64,000 nt of DNA from NCBI RefSeq assembly GCF_000972845.2, contig NC_040017.1, positions 28,685,391 to 28,749,390 on the forward strand, written 5' to 3'. Positions 1 through 10,690 of the stretch are shown one piece after another. This stretch comes from Larimichthys crocea. Taxonomy: Eukaryota > Chordata > Actinopteri > Sciaenidae. How positions within the stretch are numbered: the stretch's first letter is position 1; each line of letters starts with the position of its first letter. The notes below the pieces were generated by a model. That model was not told the DNA's origin, made no database searches, and saw nothing but the letters and a program-made list of their open reading frames with translations. A program made the position numbers and the translations under genes.

Positions 1-355
1 CGGACTTCGGAGATATTCCGAGACCCCTTTAAACTGTTGAAATAATCGTTTTTCTGTTTTACTTGTGAGGTTTGTTTCCAGTCTGCAGATCAGAGTCCGG
101 ATGGGAGCCGTGTGAAGACCGGGTTCAGGAGGTGTCTGGGTTCACGTCCTGACTGTGTGCTGTCGGGGTGGGAGGCGTCGTTCATGATGAGGCAGTTAAC
201 ATGTTGAAGGAACAATAGAGGACATCAGGTCGGACTTCACTTTCATAGACAGAAACAGGAAGTGCTTCAAGTGTGCGGCGAGCAGAGAGTCTTTGTTGGC
301 AGCGTTCGTGCATGTCGGAGGTCAAAGTTCAGTTATTAAATCGAAGACATTCAGA
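1..355. other. intergenic, no gene seen
   Basis: I see no open frame, RNA gene or recognisable repeat in this stretch. It precedes the first tRNA-Arg-like copy. Confidence 0.5.
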
Positions 356-447
356 GGCTCTGTGACGCAACAGGTAGCGTGTTAGACTTCTAGTTACACT
401 GTGAAAAAGTGATTCAAAGGTTGTGGGTTTGAGTCCCACCAGAGTCA
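356..447 (+). pseudogene. decayed tRNA-Arg(TCT)
   Basis: Matches the tRNA-Arg(TCT) genes nearby along its whole length, including the intron position after TTCTAG. It carries substitutions in the D arm (GTGACGCAACAGGTAGCGTG), in the 27-31 stem (TTAGA for TTGGA), a T at the conserved C of the T-loop (GGGTTTGAG) and A as last base. These break stem pairs, so it is probably a pseudogene. Confidence 0.7.
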
Positions 448-594
448 GGCTTCAAAGAGGAAACACGTCAGAGATCAACCTTGTTGAGTCGACATCTTAC
501 TGTCGTGAACTTCAGAAGGTTTGATCGATCAGTCGAGTCTTTGGCTTGAGGTCAGTTTATCATTAGGTTTTTATATTTGTGCCTCTATAAAGGT

Positions 595-686
595 CGACTC
601 TGGTGGGACTCGAACCCACAACCTTTGAATCACTTCTCCTGTGTTTGACTAGAAGTCCAATGCGCTATCCATTGCGCCACAGAGCC
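595..686 (-). tRNA. tRNA-Arg(TCT), intron-containing
   Basis: Reads GGCTCTGTGGCGCAATGG at the 5' end, an anticodon loop C-T-TCT-A, an intron of about 19 nt directly 3' of the anticodon, then the T arm GTGGGTTCGAGTCCCAC and an acceptor strand ending CAGAGTCG. All four stems pair. Sequence and intron position match the known vertebrate tRNA-Arg-TCT family, which decodes AGA. No run of four T follows within about 30 nt. Confidence 0.93.
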
Positions 687-798
687 ACACATCACAACAC
701 TGTGTGTGGTCTGAGCATGTGTTTGAATACACGCTGAAACACACAATAGGTCGAGTCTGTCGTCCTGCTGTTACCATTGTGTTCATAGCATCCACCAG

Positions 799-800
<2 letters not shown>

Positions 801-863
<63 letters not shown>
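801..863. repeat. (CA)n microsatellite
   Basis: Uninterrupted CA dinucleotides over about 60 bp. Histidine/threonine open frames across it are artefacts. Confidence 0.98.
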
Positions 864-864
<1 letters not shown>

Positions 865-960
865 TCACCACCTGTCAATCAATCTGCGTATGTGTAAATA
901 ATATATAGCATCACTCATCATTTATATATGTCACTTTTACATTAAACAGAGAAGGACTGT

Positions 961-1049
961 GGCTCTGTGCAATGGTCAGCGCATTGGACTTCTAGTTACA
1001 CTTTGAAGAAGTTATTCAAAGGTTGTGGGTTTGAGTCCCACCAGAGTCG
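961..1049 (+). pseudogene. decayed tRNA-Arg(TCT)
   Basis: Has the TTCTAG anticodon loop, an intron and a T arm like the intact genes, but lacks three bases between the acceptor stem and D arm (GGCTCTGTGCAATGG), has a shifted D loop and T for C in the T loop. Probably not functional. Confidence 0.7.
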
Positions 1050-1553
1050 ATGTTTGTAACAGTTGATCTCTGCCATTGTTCCTGTTCTAGCTACCTACTG
1101 ATTTAACACTGTTACCTTTATTTTGAAAGTCTAATTCCTGTTGATGATGTCAGAGGGTCAATAAAGTTATTTGGATCCATCCCTGAGGGGACCACGAACG
1201 TCAGATAGCGAGGCCGAGAATAGAAACACCTCAGAGTGACTCTATTGTTCCATTGTGCTGTGATGTATTGTGGGAAGTGGAGTCCTCTCAGAGGACAGTT
1301 AAAGAGATGAAACTCGTTAAATCTGTCAGCTGCTCAAAACTGCGTTTGGAAAATCCCTCCAGTGTGTGTGTGTGTCTTAAATTAGTGGATAACTGACAGA
1401 GACAACGAGTTCCTATGCGAGTGGTTCAGGTGATTCATGATGGGAATGTACAGACAGCACACACACCTTAACTTCAACCGCACACATCTGTTTTAACCCA
1501 CAAACACATCACAGCATTGTTTCTACATCAGACAAGTGTCAGCTTCTTTATGT
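1050..1553. other. intergenic, no gene seen
   Basis: Unique-looking sequence without a supported gene. It includes a short GT tract near 1363. Confidence 0.5.
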
Positions 1554-1630
1554 TGACTATGTTGGGACTCAAACCCACAACCTTGGAATCACTCGACTCA
1601 CGTCTAGCGACCCAACTGCGCCACAGAGCC
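1554..1630 (-). pseudogene. decayed tRNA-Arg remnant
   Basis: The 5' GGCTCTGTGGCGCA and the T arm are recognisable on the minus strand, but the anticodon arm is replaced by unrelated bases (no TTCTAG), the intron is lost and the acceptor stem is mismatched (TTGGGACTC on the plus strand). A dead copy. Confidence 0.65.
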
Positions 1631-1760
1631 TCCCTGTGCGTGCTCGAACGTGTGTATTAACTGTATGTATCTGTGTGTTCATTATGTATGATGTGTGTGT
1701 TTATGTTGTTTACTGCGTTGCTCTGAGGTCAGAAACACTGCGGTATACATCTGTCGCCTG

Positions 1761-1762
<2 letters not shown>

Positions 1763-1806
<44 letters not shown>
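1763..1806. repeat. (CA)n microsatellite
   Basis: Simple CA repeat of about 44 bp. Confidence 0.98.
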
Positions 1807-1808
<2 letters not shown>

Positions 1809-2228
1809 CGCGGTACGTCACAGTAGAGCGTCTGTCCAACCTCAGACTTCACTAAATTGTCGGGCTAATTATTATAAACGACAAACACTGGTCGCCGAGG
1901 AAACCGCCCTTAACATCCCATAATTATCCTGCTCGATATTAAAACTGCCTCCGAATACTTGAGATGGTTGGGGTGCGTTTGATTTCGCTGCCTGTGAATG
2001 ACTCTTTGTGTTTTATAAAGGAGAGGATGGCTCACACACACATTACATACATGCATGAAGTTGTTTTGAAGTAGATTTTTGGGGCTTTTTACACCTTTAA
2101 AGGACAGAAGAGAGACACACAGTAAAGAGCCGTCCAATGTGGGATTCAAACCGGGGCCGACTGTAGCCTCTATGCACAGGGCGCCTGCAGATCCCATTAT
2201 GCTACCTACCACCGCATGTGTACGAAGT

Positions 2229-2267
2229 TTGACTTTGGTGGGACTCGAACCAGCAACCTTCAAATCT
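2229..2267 (-). pseudogene. tRNA-Arg 3'-end fragment
   Basis: Only the 3' half (T arm and acceptor strand, plus-strand GACTTTGGTGGGACTCGAAC) resembles the tRNA-Arg family. The 5' half is absent. Confidence 0.55.
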
Positions 2268-2359
2268 ACCTTAATAGGGGGTCACGGTTGTATAATCTAC
2301 AGTATATTAGCATGAAGCAGATATCTGCTGTTGGACTATTATTGACAACTTCTAAAGAT

Positions 2360-2451
2360 CGACTCTGGTGGGACTCGAACCCACAACCTTTGAATCACTC
2401 CTCACGTATTTAACTAGAAGTCCAATGCGCTATCCATTGCGCCACAGAGCC
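2360..2451 (-). tRNA. tRNA-Arg(TCT), intron-containing
   Basis: Exons identical to the 595-686 gene. The intron differs (TTAAATACG... in place of TCAAACACA...), which fits independent drift of a functional family. All stems pair, anticodon TCT. Confidence 0.93.
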
Positions 2452-2595
2452 TCTAACGCAGTCGTTAGCCAGCCAACCCACATCAGTTGTTGTTGAACTC
2501 GTCTTATTTATCACAGCTGACATAGAGAACTCATATTTCGAGAGCAACCTGACGTTCACAGGTTAAAAAGTCTTTGGTAACAAATTTCTAAAGAT

Positions 2596-2687
2596 CGACT
2601 CTGGTGGGACTCGAACCCACAACCTTTGAATCACTCCTCATGAGTTTAACTAGAAGTCCAATGCGCTATCCATTGCGCCACAGAGCC
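2596..2687 (-). tRNA. tRNA-Arg(TCT), intron-containing
   Basis: Exons identical to the previous gene and the intron differs by a few bases. It lies 144 bp away in the same orientation, and both are followed by the same TCTTTAGA trailer, so the pair is a local duplication. Confidence 0.93.
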
Positions 2688-2863
2688 ACATCACTTTTAC
2701 ATCAGGGCACATTGACATGGTTTCACAGCTCACATGTAGAGTCATGATGAGTCTCCCAGTCTTAGAGAGTCTCAGAGACTCGTCCTGCGCTGGTACGAGT
2801 TGAAATGAACGCTGCAGGTCCATTTACCAACAGAGACGGGTCTGTCTGTCTCTCTGTATGTGA

Positions 2864-2955
2864 GGCTCTGTGGCGCAATGGATAGCGCGTTGGACTTCTA
2901 GATGAATACAGGAGAAGTAATTCAAAGGTTGTGGGTTCGAGTCCCACCAGAGTCG
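2864..2955 (+). tRNA. tRNA-Arg(TCT), intron-containing
   Basis: Opposite orientation to its neighbours. Position 26 is G rather than A (GCGCGTTGGAC), a common tolerated variant. Intron GATGAATACAGG... The acceptor, D, anticodon and T stems are intact. Confidence 0.93.
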
Positions 2956-3162
2956 ATCTTCAAAAGCATCAATGTAAGATGCAGAAAGAGACAATAAGTG
3001 GAGCTGGGTTCAAACCATGTGAAATTAGACTTTAAATCAAATTATAATGACTAACATACGTATATATTTTATCTACTCGAGGTTGGATTGATTGATTTTC
3101 CATGCAAAGAGCAAGTGTGATTTCAGATGTGTGACATCAACTTTGTTTTCCTGTTTAAAGAT

Positions 3163-3255
3163 CGACTCTGGTGGGACTCGAACCCACAACCTTTGAATCA
3201 CTTCTTCTTGTGTTTAACTAGAAGTCCAATGCGCTATCCATTGCGCCACAGAGCC
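3163..3255 (-). tRNA. tRNA-Arg(TCT), intron-containing
   Basis: One base longer than the others because of a longer, A/G-rich intron. Exons match the consensus and the anticodon is TCT. Confidence 0.93.
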
Positions 3256-3289
3256 ACAGAGTCAGAGAGGAGCCAAGAGCCACCAGTCG

Positions 3290-3360
3290 AGCCAAATCTG
3301 AGTCAGTGTCCTCTTCACTCTCTTCTCCTCTGCCATTATGTCTATAGAAGATGCTGACTG
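3290..3360 (-). repeat. composite dispersed repeat, MAEEKR segment
   Basis: On the minus strand this encodes a start like M-A-E-E-K-R-V-K-R-T-L-T, shared with 14411-14608 (minus) and 60357-60440 (plus). Each copy sits beside a GAA/CTT tract and GCTAAC-type satellite, so it is part of a dispersed element rather than a gene. Confidence 0.6.
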
Positions 3361-3376
3361 CTGGGCCTGAAGACCT

Positions 3377-3531
3377 CTCCTTCTCCTTCTTCTCCTTCTC
3401 CTTCTTCTCCTTCTCCTTCTTCTTCTTCTTCTTCTTCTTCTTCTTCTCCCTCTTCTTCTCCTTCTTCTCCTTCTTCTTCTCCTTCATCTTCTTCTTCTCC
3501 TTCTTCTTCTTCTTCTTCTTCTTCTTCTTCA
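3377..3531. repeat. (CTT)n microsatellite
   Basis: Long CTT/CTC tract with a few interruptions. It forces poly-Lys or poly-Phe open frames that are not genes. Confidence 0.97.
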
Positions 3532-3631
3532 GTGCTCTGCGCTCACAGTCAGCCCGGCTAACAAACTGAGCTAACACGAGCTAACAGCGTTACATTATGT
3601 ATTTTTGACTCAAACTCAACTGTACTTGAAG

Positions 3632-3668
3632 CTACACACACACACACAGACACACACAGACACACACA

Positions 3669-3705
<37 letters not shown>
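3632..3705. repeat. (CA)n microsatellite
   Basis: CA tract with regular CAGA interruptions in its left half. Confidence 0.97.
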
Positions 3706-3707
<2 letters not shown>

Positions 3708-3929
3708 CAGTTCAGTGGTGTGTGTCTGGTTTTCACATCTGAAAATATCCCAGCCTTCAGGGAGACCCTGAACACACCGCCACATTTAATAATCTGCTGT
3801 CAGCGTGATGCGTTCACTGACTCCCTCACTGCGTCTGTAAAGGAACTCAACTAAGAACTTCCTCTCTGATCTTTCAGAATAAAAGATTTAAATTACTGTA
3901 TGAGTGTTTAAGTATGAAGAGCGAGAAAG

Positions 3930-4127
3930 ACTGACCAAAGACTGATCTGTAAAGACTGACTAAAGACTGATCTGTAAAGACTGACCACAGACTGATCTGT
4001 AAAGACTGACTAAAGACTGACCAAAGACTGATCTGTAAAGACTGATCTGTAAAGACTGACCACAGACTGATCACAGACTGATCTGTAAAGACTGACTAAA
4101 GACTGACCACAGACTGATCTGTAAAGA
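3930..4127. repeat. minisatellite, CTGATCTGTAAAGACTGAC type
   Basis: Imperfect tandem copies built from two sub-units (GACTGATCTGTAAA and GACTGACYAAA). Confidence 0.9.
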
Positions 4128-4345
4128 CGATCATCATCAGGTGACCTTTACTCTGAAAATATTTACATACATGTTACATGTGAAGTGTCCTCAGGACGCC
4201 CCCTACAGGCTGCAGAGGTGACACAACATGTTTGTTTAGACGAGGTCATTCAGATCACCGAGGTTCAACCTCTGTGGACCAAGACGAGGACCAGTAAATA
4301 AACTGAGGACAGGTCGGGAGGTCAGACAGAGAGACAGGCAGACAA

Positions 4346-4972
4346 ACGAGGACATAAGACTCATATAAGACTCAAACAAGGACATAAGACTCATATAAGA
4401 CTCAAACAAAGACATAAGACTCATAGAAGACTCAAACAGAGACATAAGACTCATAGAAGACTCAAACAGAGACATAAGACTCACAGAAGACTCAAACAGA
4501 GACATAAGACTCATATAAGACTCAAACGGAGACATAAGACTCACAGAAGACTCAAACTGAGACACAAGACTCATATAACACTCAAACAGACATAAGACTC
4601 ACAGAAGACTCAAACTGAGACATAAGACTCACAGAAGACTCAAACTGAGACATAAGACTCATATAAGACTCAAACAAAGACATAAGACTCACAGAAGACT
4701 CAAACGGAGACATAAGACTCACAGAAGACTCAAACTGAGACATAAGACTCACAGAAGACTCAAACGGAGACATAAGACTCACAGAAGACTCAAACGGAGA
4801 CATAAGACTCATAAGACTCAAATAGACATAAGACTCATATAAGACTCAAACTGAGACATAAGACTCACAGAAGACTCAGACTGAGACATAAGACTCATAT
4901 AAGACTCAAACTGAGACATAAGACTCATATAAGACTCAAACAGAGACATAAGACTCACAGAAGACTCAAACA
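4346..4972. repeat. 30-bp minisatellite
   Basis: About 20 tandem copies of a 30-bp unit of the form GACATAAGACTC-A(C/T)A-(G/T)AAGACTCAAAC. The unit length is a multiple of three, so minus-strand frames read as repeated M-S-L-M-S-x-F-E-S. I treat these frames as a by-product. Confidence 0.95.
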
Positions 4973-5203
4973 CACACTCACACATTTCCAGGACACACAA
5001 AGGATCACGTTCACGCGCACAACCACGCGCATATTGGACCAGAAACACGCACGCGCACACAGCTACATACCTTTAAAAAAAAAAAAGTTAACCCAGCACG
5101 AGGAACATTTGAAATGATGAATACTTTGGGGCTTTTATTGTGAAAATCTATATTAATTACCCGCTGCTCTGATTATTTCAGTTTAATTAGTTATAATTAT
5201 CAT

Positions 5204-5720
5204 TATGTCATTATCTAAGCGCTCTGTTTGTCTTGTCGTGGCCGGGCTGCAGCGCAGTTTGCCGGTCACACTGAGCGGAATGTGTCGGTACCTCGGTGCC
5301 GATGGGGAGCGGAGACATGTAACGTCCAGCGGCCGGTGAGTCCCTGCACAGCCCGCTGATCGGTCCTCTCTGTCGGCCTGTCTGTGGCGGTGTTCCTGCT
5401 GGATACCCGGCCGCTCCGGACGCATTGGATCAAACTCTCCCGGAGCTTTCAACAACTCCCCTCAGAACCAGCCTGCACTGCACGTCCACACGCTAGAACT
5501 CTAAAAGCCCAGTTTGACAGAATCCATCCGACATGTGTCCGCGTGTCTCCCGAGCAGCTGCGGGCGGAGGGTGGAGAGCGTCCCGGTCAGAGAAGACGTG
5601 ATTCGGTGGTTTGGAGATGAGCTCCGGGCGGCGGAGAGGCGGCTCGACCCCGTCTGCTGCTGCAGGGAGGGAGGGACGGAGAGAGGGAGGTCCAAACACC
5701 ATCAGAGGGAGAGAGAGAGC
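5204..5720. promoter_or_regulatory. CpG-rich island
   Basis: GC-rich with many CpGs, unlike the AT-rich flanks. A donor-like GGCCG|GTGAGT occurs near 5330-5340 on the plus strand. It may be a promoter with a noncoding first exon, but I recognise no protein on either strand. Confidence 0.35.
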
Positions 5721-5905
5721 TCTGACAAACGGCCAGCTGTTTACAGCAGAACCGAACTCTCTCTAAGAATCGGACCGGCTCCAGGTCCCTGCAAGTGAAG
5801 GTGGACCGGGTCCCTGTAAACCAGCAGAGTCCTCCATGTGCAGTCACTGATGCTGGAGGAGACACGTTACATGTAATCTGATGGAAACTGGTGTAAAGAC
5901 AGAGA

Positions 5906-6080
5906 GCACTGGTTCCCAAAGTGTGGGTCGGGACCCCCCGGCGGGTCGCAAGATGGTTTTCAGAAATCCAATAAAATGTAAAAACTTTTAAAATGACATA
6001 TTTGAAATATTTGATAAAAGTAGTTCCACTGTGGATAAAAGCCTCCTGACTCCTGATGTGACCACAGATCAACATGAGGT
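5906..6080 (+). mobile_element. hAT-like terminal fragment
   Basis: Starts GGTTCCCAAAGTGTGGGTCG, the look of a common fish hAT terminal inverted repeat. I found no matching right end or target duplication. Confidence 0.35.
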
Positions 6081-6534
6081 GAACGGGTTCTGCTGGTTTT
6101 CATAGATCTAAACATGAACCAGGACCTTTAGGAGTCAGGACGGGCCCAGCTGGTCCAACATCCTCAGACCATGGAACAGCACCATGCAAAAGGTTCAATA
6201 TGATCAAGGACAAACTGACTTTAAGAAGACCTGGGGACGGATTCTTTGTACGTAGGACGTGTGGACACTCTGTAGACATGTTGTATGTTGTGTCTGTGTA
6301 TGAATAAACACAAACTCTAAAGATCATCTGACCAACACGTGACGAGCTCTGTCTGTCTCTGACTCAAACACAGAAATATGAATAAACACCTGAGCCAGGT
6401 GACATGAAGCACACCTGTCTGCCTCTCAGACTGTTTGTTCAGCTGTTAAACTATAAATGACTTTTATGAAATATTCAAATAAATGTTTCAGTATTTTACA
6501 GTTTTATGTGTTTTTAGCCAATCAGATGACTGCA

Positions 6535-6682
6535 CATCCTGACATCATCGACTCTGACATCATCGACTCTGACATCATCGACTCTGACATCATCGACATC
6601 ATCGACTTTGACATCATCGACTCTGACATCATCGACTCTGACATCATCGACATCATCGACTCTGACATCATCGACTCGGACA
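6535..6682. repeat. 15-bp minisatellite TGACATCATCGACTC
   Basis: About ten tandem copies, some shortened to GACATCATC. The unit contains TGACATCA, a CRE/AP-1-like octamer, so it would be a multimer of that motif. Confidence 0.95.
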
Positions 6683-6845
6683 TTAAAAGAACAACAGGAA
6701 GGAAGCTGGACTGAAAACTTCCTGTTCATGAACTGTTTCCACAGCGCTAGTTTAATGTCAGGACTGAACCTGTCTGAGTCTGAGACCGTTAAGACCACAA
6801 AAGACTCTTAAGATTTATCATTTTAGTCTTTATTTTGTTCAAGTC

Positions 6846-7112
6846 CCTGCAGACTGTCTAAAACCTGGACGTAGTCTCCGTGACGTCCCCACAGACTGTC
6901 TAAAACCTGGACATGGTCTCTGTGATGTCCCTGCAGACTGTCTAAAACCTGGACGTAGTCTCAGTGACGTCCCCGCAGACTGTCTAAAACCTGGACGTAG
7001 TCTCCGTGACGTCCCCGCAGACTGTCTAAAACCTGGACAGACTGTCTAAAACCTGGACGTAGTCTCCGTGACGTCCTTGCAGACTGTCTAAAACCTGGAC
7101 GTAGTCTCAGAG
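6846..7112. repeat. 42-bp minisatellite
   Basis: About six tandem copies of a unit containing ACTGTCTAAAACCTGG and GTAGTCTCCGTGACGTCC. The same unit recurs at 8635-8795 and once at 9971-10013. Confidence 0.93.
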
Positions 7113-7217
7113 ACGTCTCCAAAGTGTTCAGACTTCCTTCCTCTGGTGTGTTTCAGCATTACCTGAATAAAGTTTTGGATTCTTCAGGTTTGTTGGAAAC
7201 ATTTGGCGTTTGTAGTT

Positions 7218-7218
<1 letters not shown>

Positions 7219-7262
<44 letters not shown>

Positions 7263-7355
7263 GACACATTCTTGACCACATCTGTTCCTTCTATGCAACC
7301 AGTTTACCAGTCTGGACCAGTCGGAGCTTTATACTGGACAAACACAACCCGGGGT

Positions 7356-7388
<33 letters not shown>

Positions 7389-7680
7389 GATGGAATGCAT
7401 ACACAAACAGAAGCAGATGAACACTAAAAAATATAGACACACACACACACTCGTGCACATGCACACACAGAGGGTAAACAGTGCTGTGAGCTGGCACCGG
7501 TCCTGACAGTGTTATTCCAAACTCAGACATTCCTCAACTCACTTTCCTCCCGACAATTACCCTCCAAACTGTGTGTGTGTGTTACTGTGTATGTGTGTGT
7601 GTGTGTGTATGTGTGTGTGCGTGTGTGTGTGTGTGTGCGTGTGTGTATCTGTGTGCGTGTGTGTATCTGTGTGTGTGTGT
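7219..7680. repeat. cluster of CA/GT microsatellites
   Basis: CA tracts at 7219-7260, 7359-7386 and 7436-7470, then an interrupted GT tract at 7571-7681. Confidence 0.95.
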
Positions 7681-7842
7681 TTTTAGTGTGTCAGAACTCA
7701 AACAATAAACTAAAAATGGAGGACCAAAAACTCTCGTGTTCTACGAGTCTGGTGCCTTTGCAGAGTTCAACATCTTCATATAAACATGTCAATGGCATTA
7801 TTATTCTCTACTCTAACAATGACACGCATACAAGATGTGCAC

Positions 7843-8056
7843 AGCGACAGAACCTCTGAACCGGCAGTGTCCAGTCTAACAGTGAACACAGCGACAGAAC
7901 CTCTGAACCGGCAGTGTCCAGTCTAACAGTGAACACAGCGACAGAACCTCTGAACCAGCAGTGTCCAGTCTAACAACGAACACGGCAACAGAACCTCTGA
8001 ACCAGCAGTGTCCAGTCTAACAGTGAACACAGCGACAGAACCTCTGAACCAGCAGC
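7843..8056 (-). repeat. 47-bp minisatellite, 4-5 copies
   Basis: Tandem copies (minus sense) of GTTCTGTCGCTGTGTTCACT followed by GTTAGACTGGACACTGC. It ends 9 bp before a tRNA-Arg gene. The same unit recurs at 13863, 18161, 54300 and 57887. Confidence 0.92.
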
Positions 8057-8064
8057 TAACCTGT

Positions 8065-8156
8065 GGCTCTGTGGCGCAATGGATAGCGCGTTGGACTTCT
8101 AGTCGGACTTGGAAGAAGTGATTCAAAGGTTGTGGGTTCGAGTCCCACCAGAGTCG
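8065..8156 (+). tRNA. tRNA-Arg(TCT), intron-containing
   Basis: Consensus exons with G26, intron GTCGGACTTGG..., and all stems paired. It is isolated from the main cluster by 4.8 kb and abuts the 47-bp minisatellite. Confidence 0.93.
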
Positions 8157-8460
8157 AGCTTTATGGAGGACATGTCCCAGATCGAAGCTACCTGTGAATC
8201 ACAGATTAGTTTATTAGTTGGAGGACATGTGACTAAAATCTGATCTTTGAATAAAGTTCTGTGCAGTACTCAGTGTCTTCAGTGAATCGTGGTCTCTGGG
8301 TTTGAACCGTCTGGGCTGCTTCCTGTGTGCTGGATCAGCTCGGGTTGATATTCCATCTCTAATAGCCACCACATTTCCACTGCTAATGACACGGCAGCGG
8401 CCATCTTGGCTCTGTTTGCTGTCTCATTACAGGCAATCTGAGAAACTGACGGCGGCACAG

Positions 8461-8462
<2 letters not shown>
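8157..8462. other. intergenic, no gene seen
   Basis: No supported gene or repeat family recognised. Confidence 0.4.

Positions 8463-8502
<40 letters not shown>
8463..8502. repeat. (GT)n microsatellite
   Basis: Perfect GT tract of 40 bp. Confidence 0.97.
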
Positions 8503-8503
<1 letters not shown>

Positions 8504-8634
8504 AAGAACAAACACATGTGGGGAAAGCTAGAGGTCAGAGGTCATCAGCTGGTGTGTGTGTGTCATTTAAAGCAGGAAGTGTTAAAAGCTGCAGGTGTCT
8601 TTTAAAAGACAGACATGAAGACGGGAGGGAGACT

Positions 8635-8795
8635 CACAGACTGTCTAAAACCTGGACGTAGTCTCTGTGACGTCCCCGCAGACTGTCTAAAACCTGGATG
8701 TAGTCTTTGTGACCACAGACTGTCTAAAACCTGGACGTAGTCTCCGTGACGTCCCCGCAAACTGTCTAAAACCTGGACGTGGTCTCCGTGGTGTA
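8635..8795. repeat. 42-bp minisatellite, second locus
   Basis: Four copies of the unit found at 6846-7112, with small internal deletions. Confidence 0.92.
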
Positions 8796-9296
8796 TTTCT
8801 GATGTTGTTGTTTTGATACTTTGAAGGGTCACGCTGTCACGTTTCTCATGCACACGGGTCACAGTGACTTCCTGTTGTCTTCCTGGTCGTCGACTCTTCA
8901 GACTGAAGGTCGGAGGGTCGACGCCCTCGGAGTCAACAAGCCAGACGGCGTTCAGCAGATTACAGTCAACGAACAACTGCAACCATCCGTCACAGGAAAG
9001 ACCACGTGAAGTCGTGCATCATCTGAGATTTGAGCACAACAGAAACATTATGAGGTAAAACTAACACTCAGACAACCGTTACCCAGTGTTTCTGTAGCGT
9101 TGACAGAACGTTCTGAAACAAACATATCAGTTTAACACCTTTCTTTTTCAGAACCCGATGGGTCGGAGGTCACGGACTCTCACCGTTAGTTTACGTACAC
9201 AAGATTTCTCTGAATCTCTGAATCTCTCAGTTCAACGTGTTTCTGTACAAACTTTAGATTTTGGATTCAACGACTCTCCACCAGCGTTATTTTAAT
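8796..9296. other. intergenic, no gene seen
   Basis: Short open frames exist but resemble nothing I know and have no splice context. Confidence 0.4.
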
Positions 9297-9356
9297 GTTA
9301 GACGAGCGTTATTTCAATGTTAGACGAGCGTTATTTCAATGTTAGACGAGCGTAGG
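9297..9356. repeat. 23-bp triplicate
   Basis: Three near-identical copies of GTTATTTCAATGTTAGACGA-GC. Confidence 0.85.
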
Positions 9357-9389
9357 AGTTGACATCTGGTGCATCTGATACTGAGCCAC

Positions 9390-9465
9390 ATGTAGCATCC
9401 ATAACCTCGCCAGGCTAACTGTTTCCCTCTATTTCCAGTCTTTATGCTAAGCTAGGCTAACGGCA
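9390..9465 (-). repeat. GCTAGCTTAGCATAAAGACTGG dispersed repeat
   Basis: Minus-sense copy of a short fish repeat with the core TTAGCATAAAGACTGGAAA. Other copies lie at 14436, 15845, 17165 and 27605. Confidence 0.7.
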
Positions 9466-9566
9466 TCCTGCAGCTCTGCATCTCTGACCGCACCCAGATT
9501 TTTCGTGGTGTCGAGGCTCGCTGGTCCAGCTGAGGTCCAGAGACCACAACGCAACCGACATCTAGG

Positions 9567-9568
<2 letters not shown>

Positions 9569-9614
<46 letters not shown>

Positions 9615-9686
9615 ACACTCATACCACAGCTGTAAGTGCTTTTTGGCAGAACTGTGTAAGATTAGGATGAAATGGGTCGGCCAAAA

Positions 9687-9726
<40 letters not shown>

Positions 9727-9735
9727 TGACACACA
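9569..9735. repeat. two (CA)n microsatellites
   Basis: CA tracts at 9569-9612 and 9690-9724. Confidence 0.97.
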
Positions 9736-9970
9736 CACTATCATAGACACACTCTCTCTCTGTGAGTCTGTAATCAGCAGCAGGGTTGGATCGCCTCTCT
9801 TCTGCTAATTAAAGGCCATAAAATGATGTGAGCAGATTTAATGAACAAAATGTGCTGCAGACTGAGACAGAACCGACAACTGGACCTGATCAGAACCGAC
9901 AACTGGACCCAATCAGACACAAAGACAGGTGAGCGGTAACCTGCAGCAGGTAGACGTGAGAACAAGGTGA

Positions 9971-10013
9971 CCGCAGACTGTCTAAAACCTGGACGTAGTC
10001 TCCGTGACGTCAT
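9971..10013. repeat. 42-bp minisatellite, single unit
   Basis: One copy of the 6846-7112 unit, isolated in otherwise unrelated sequence. Confidence 0.85.
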
Positions 10014-10419
10014 GTCCTGTGGGGGGCCTGAATAAAACGTGTGTGTTGGTGAATGTGAGTCCACGGTTAGATAGACACGCAGACACACACACCAACACAC
10101 ACTTACCTCACAGTTTGGAGTGACTCTCGAGGGGCTGACTCAACAAAACCTTCCTAATCCATGCAGTCATTTTCCCTCACACACACACGCAGCAGTTAAC
10201 ATGCCTATGTTATAAGAGCACTGCCAGGAAGTCGTGCTGACATGTCTGTCAGGAATGTTGTAGCTCACTTCAACACATCACGTATGTTGATCTGTTGATC
10301 TGTTGTCGGTCAGTTACAGGATTATCTCAGATGTTAGTGACGTGATGGACACACCTTCTCACTCAGTGTTTTTGTTGATTTTTCTACAGTGTACATTAAC
10401 ACAGAAGACATCAGAACTA

Positions 10420-10690
10420 TGAGATGTGATAAATGGACTGTACTTTCCCTTCTTCCGACCACTCAAAGTGTTTTTACAGGACATTCACCCATTCACACAC
10501 ATTCATACACCGATACCAGTGGCTGCCAATGCAACTTGTTTCAGGAGTCAACCATTCACACAGCGATGGTTCAGCCTTCGGGAGCAATTTAGGGTTCGAT
10601 ATCTTGCCCAGGGACACTTTGACATGCAGACTGGAGGCCTCTGCTCTTGAACTTACTGACTTAACACAAGTGCCATGGAGGACTAAAGAA
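10420..10690 (+). repeat. dispersed fish repeat (TTCCGACCACTCAAAG type)
   Basis: Contains TTCCGACCACTCAAAGTG, CATTCACCCATTCACACACA and CTTGCCCAGGGACACTTTGA, which I recall as a repeat common across teleost genomes. The exact class is not known to me. Confidence 0.6.

Noticed and set aside
704..901. Poly-Thr/His open frames over CA tracts, here and at many other places
   Set aside because: Simple-sequence artefacts.
2125..2220. tRNA-like sequence on the minus strand with a B-box-like GGTTTGAATCC and A-box-like TAGGTAGCATAATGG
   Set aside because: I could not fold matching acceptor or anticodon stems; possibly a decayed tRNA-derived SINE, too weak to list.
3218..3577. Poly-Lys and poly-Phe open frames
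   Set aside because: Products of the CTT microsatellite and a tRNA gene.
4236..5060. Open frames with repeated M-S-L-M-S-x-F-E-S
   Set aside because: They lie wholly on the 30-bp minisatellite, whose unit length keeps frames open; no start, splice or domain support.
5587..6075. 162-codon minus-strand frame across the CpG island
   Set aside because: Composition-driven open frame; no recognised domain or splice signals.
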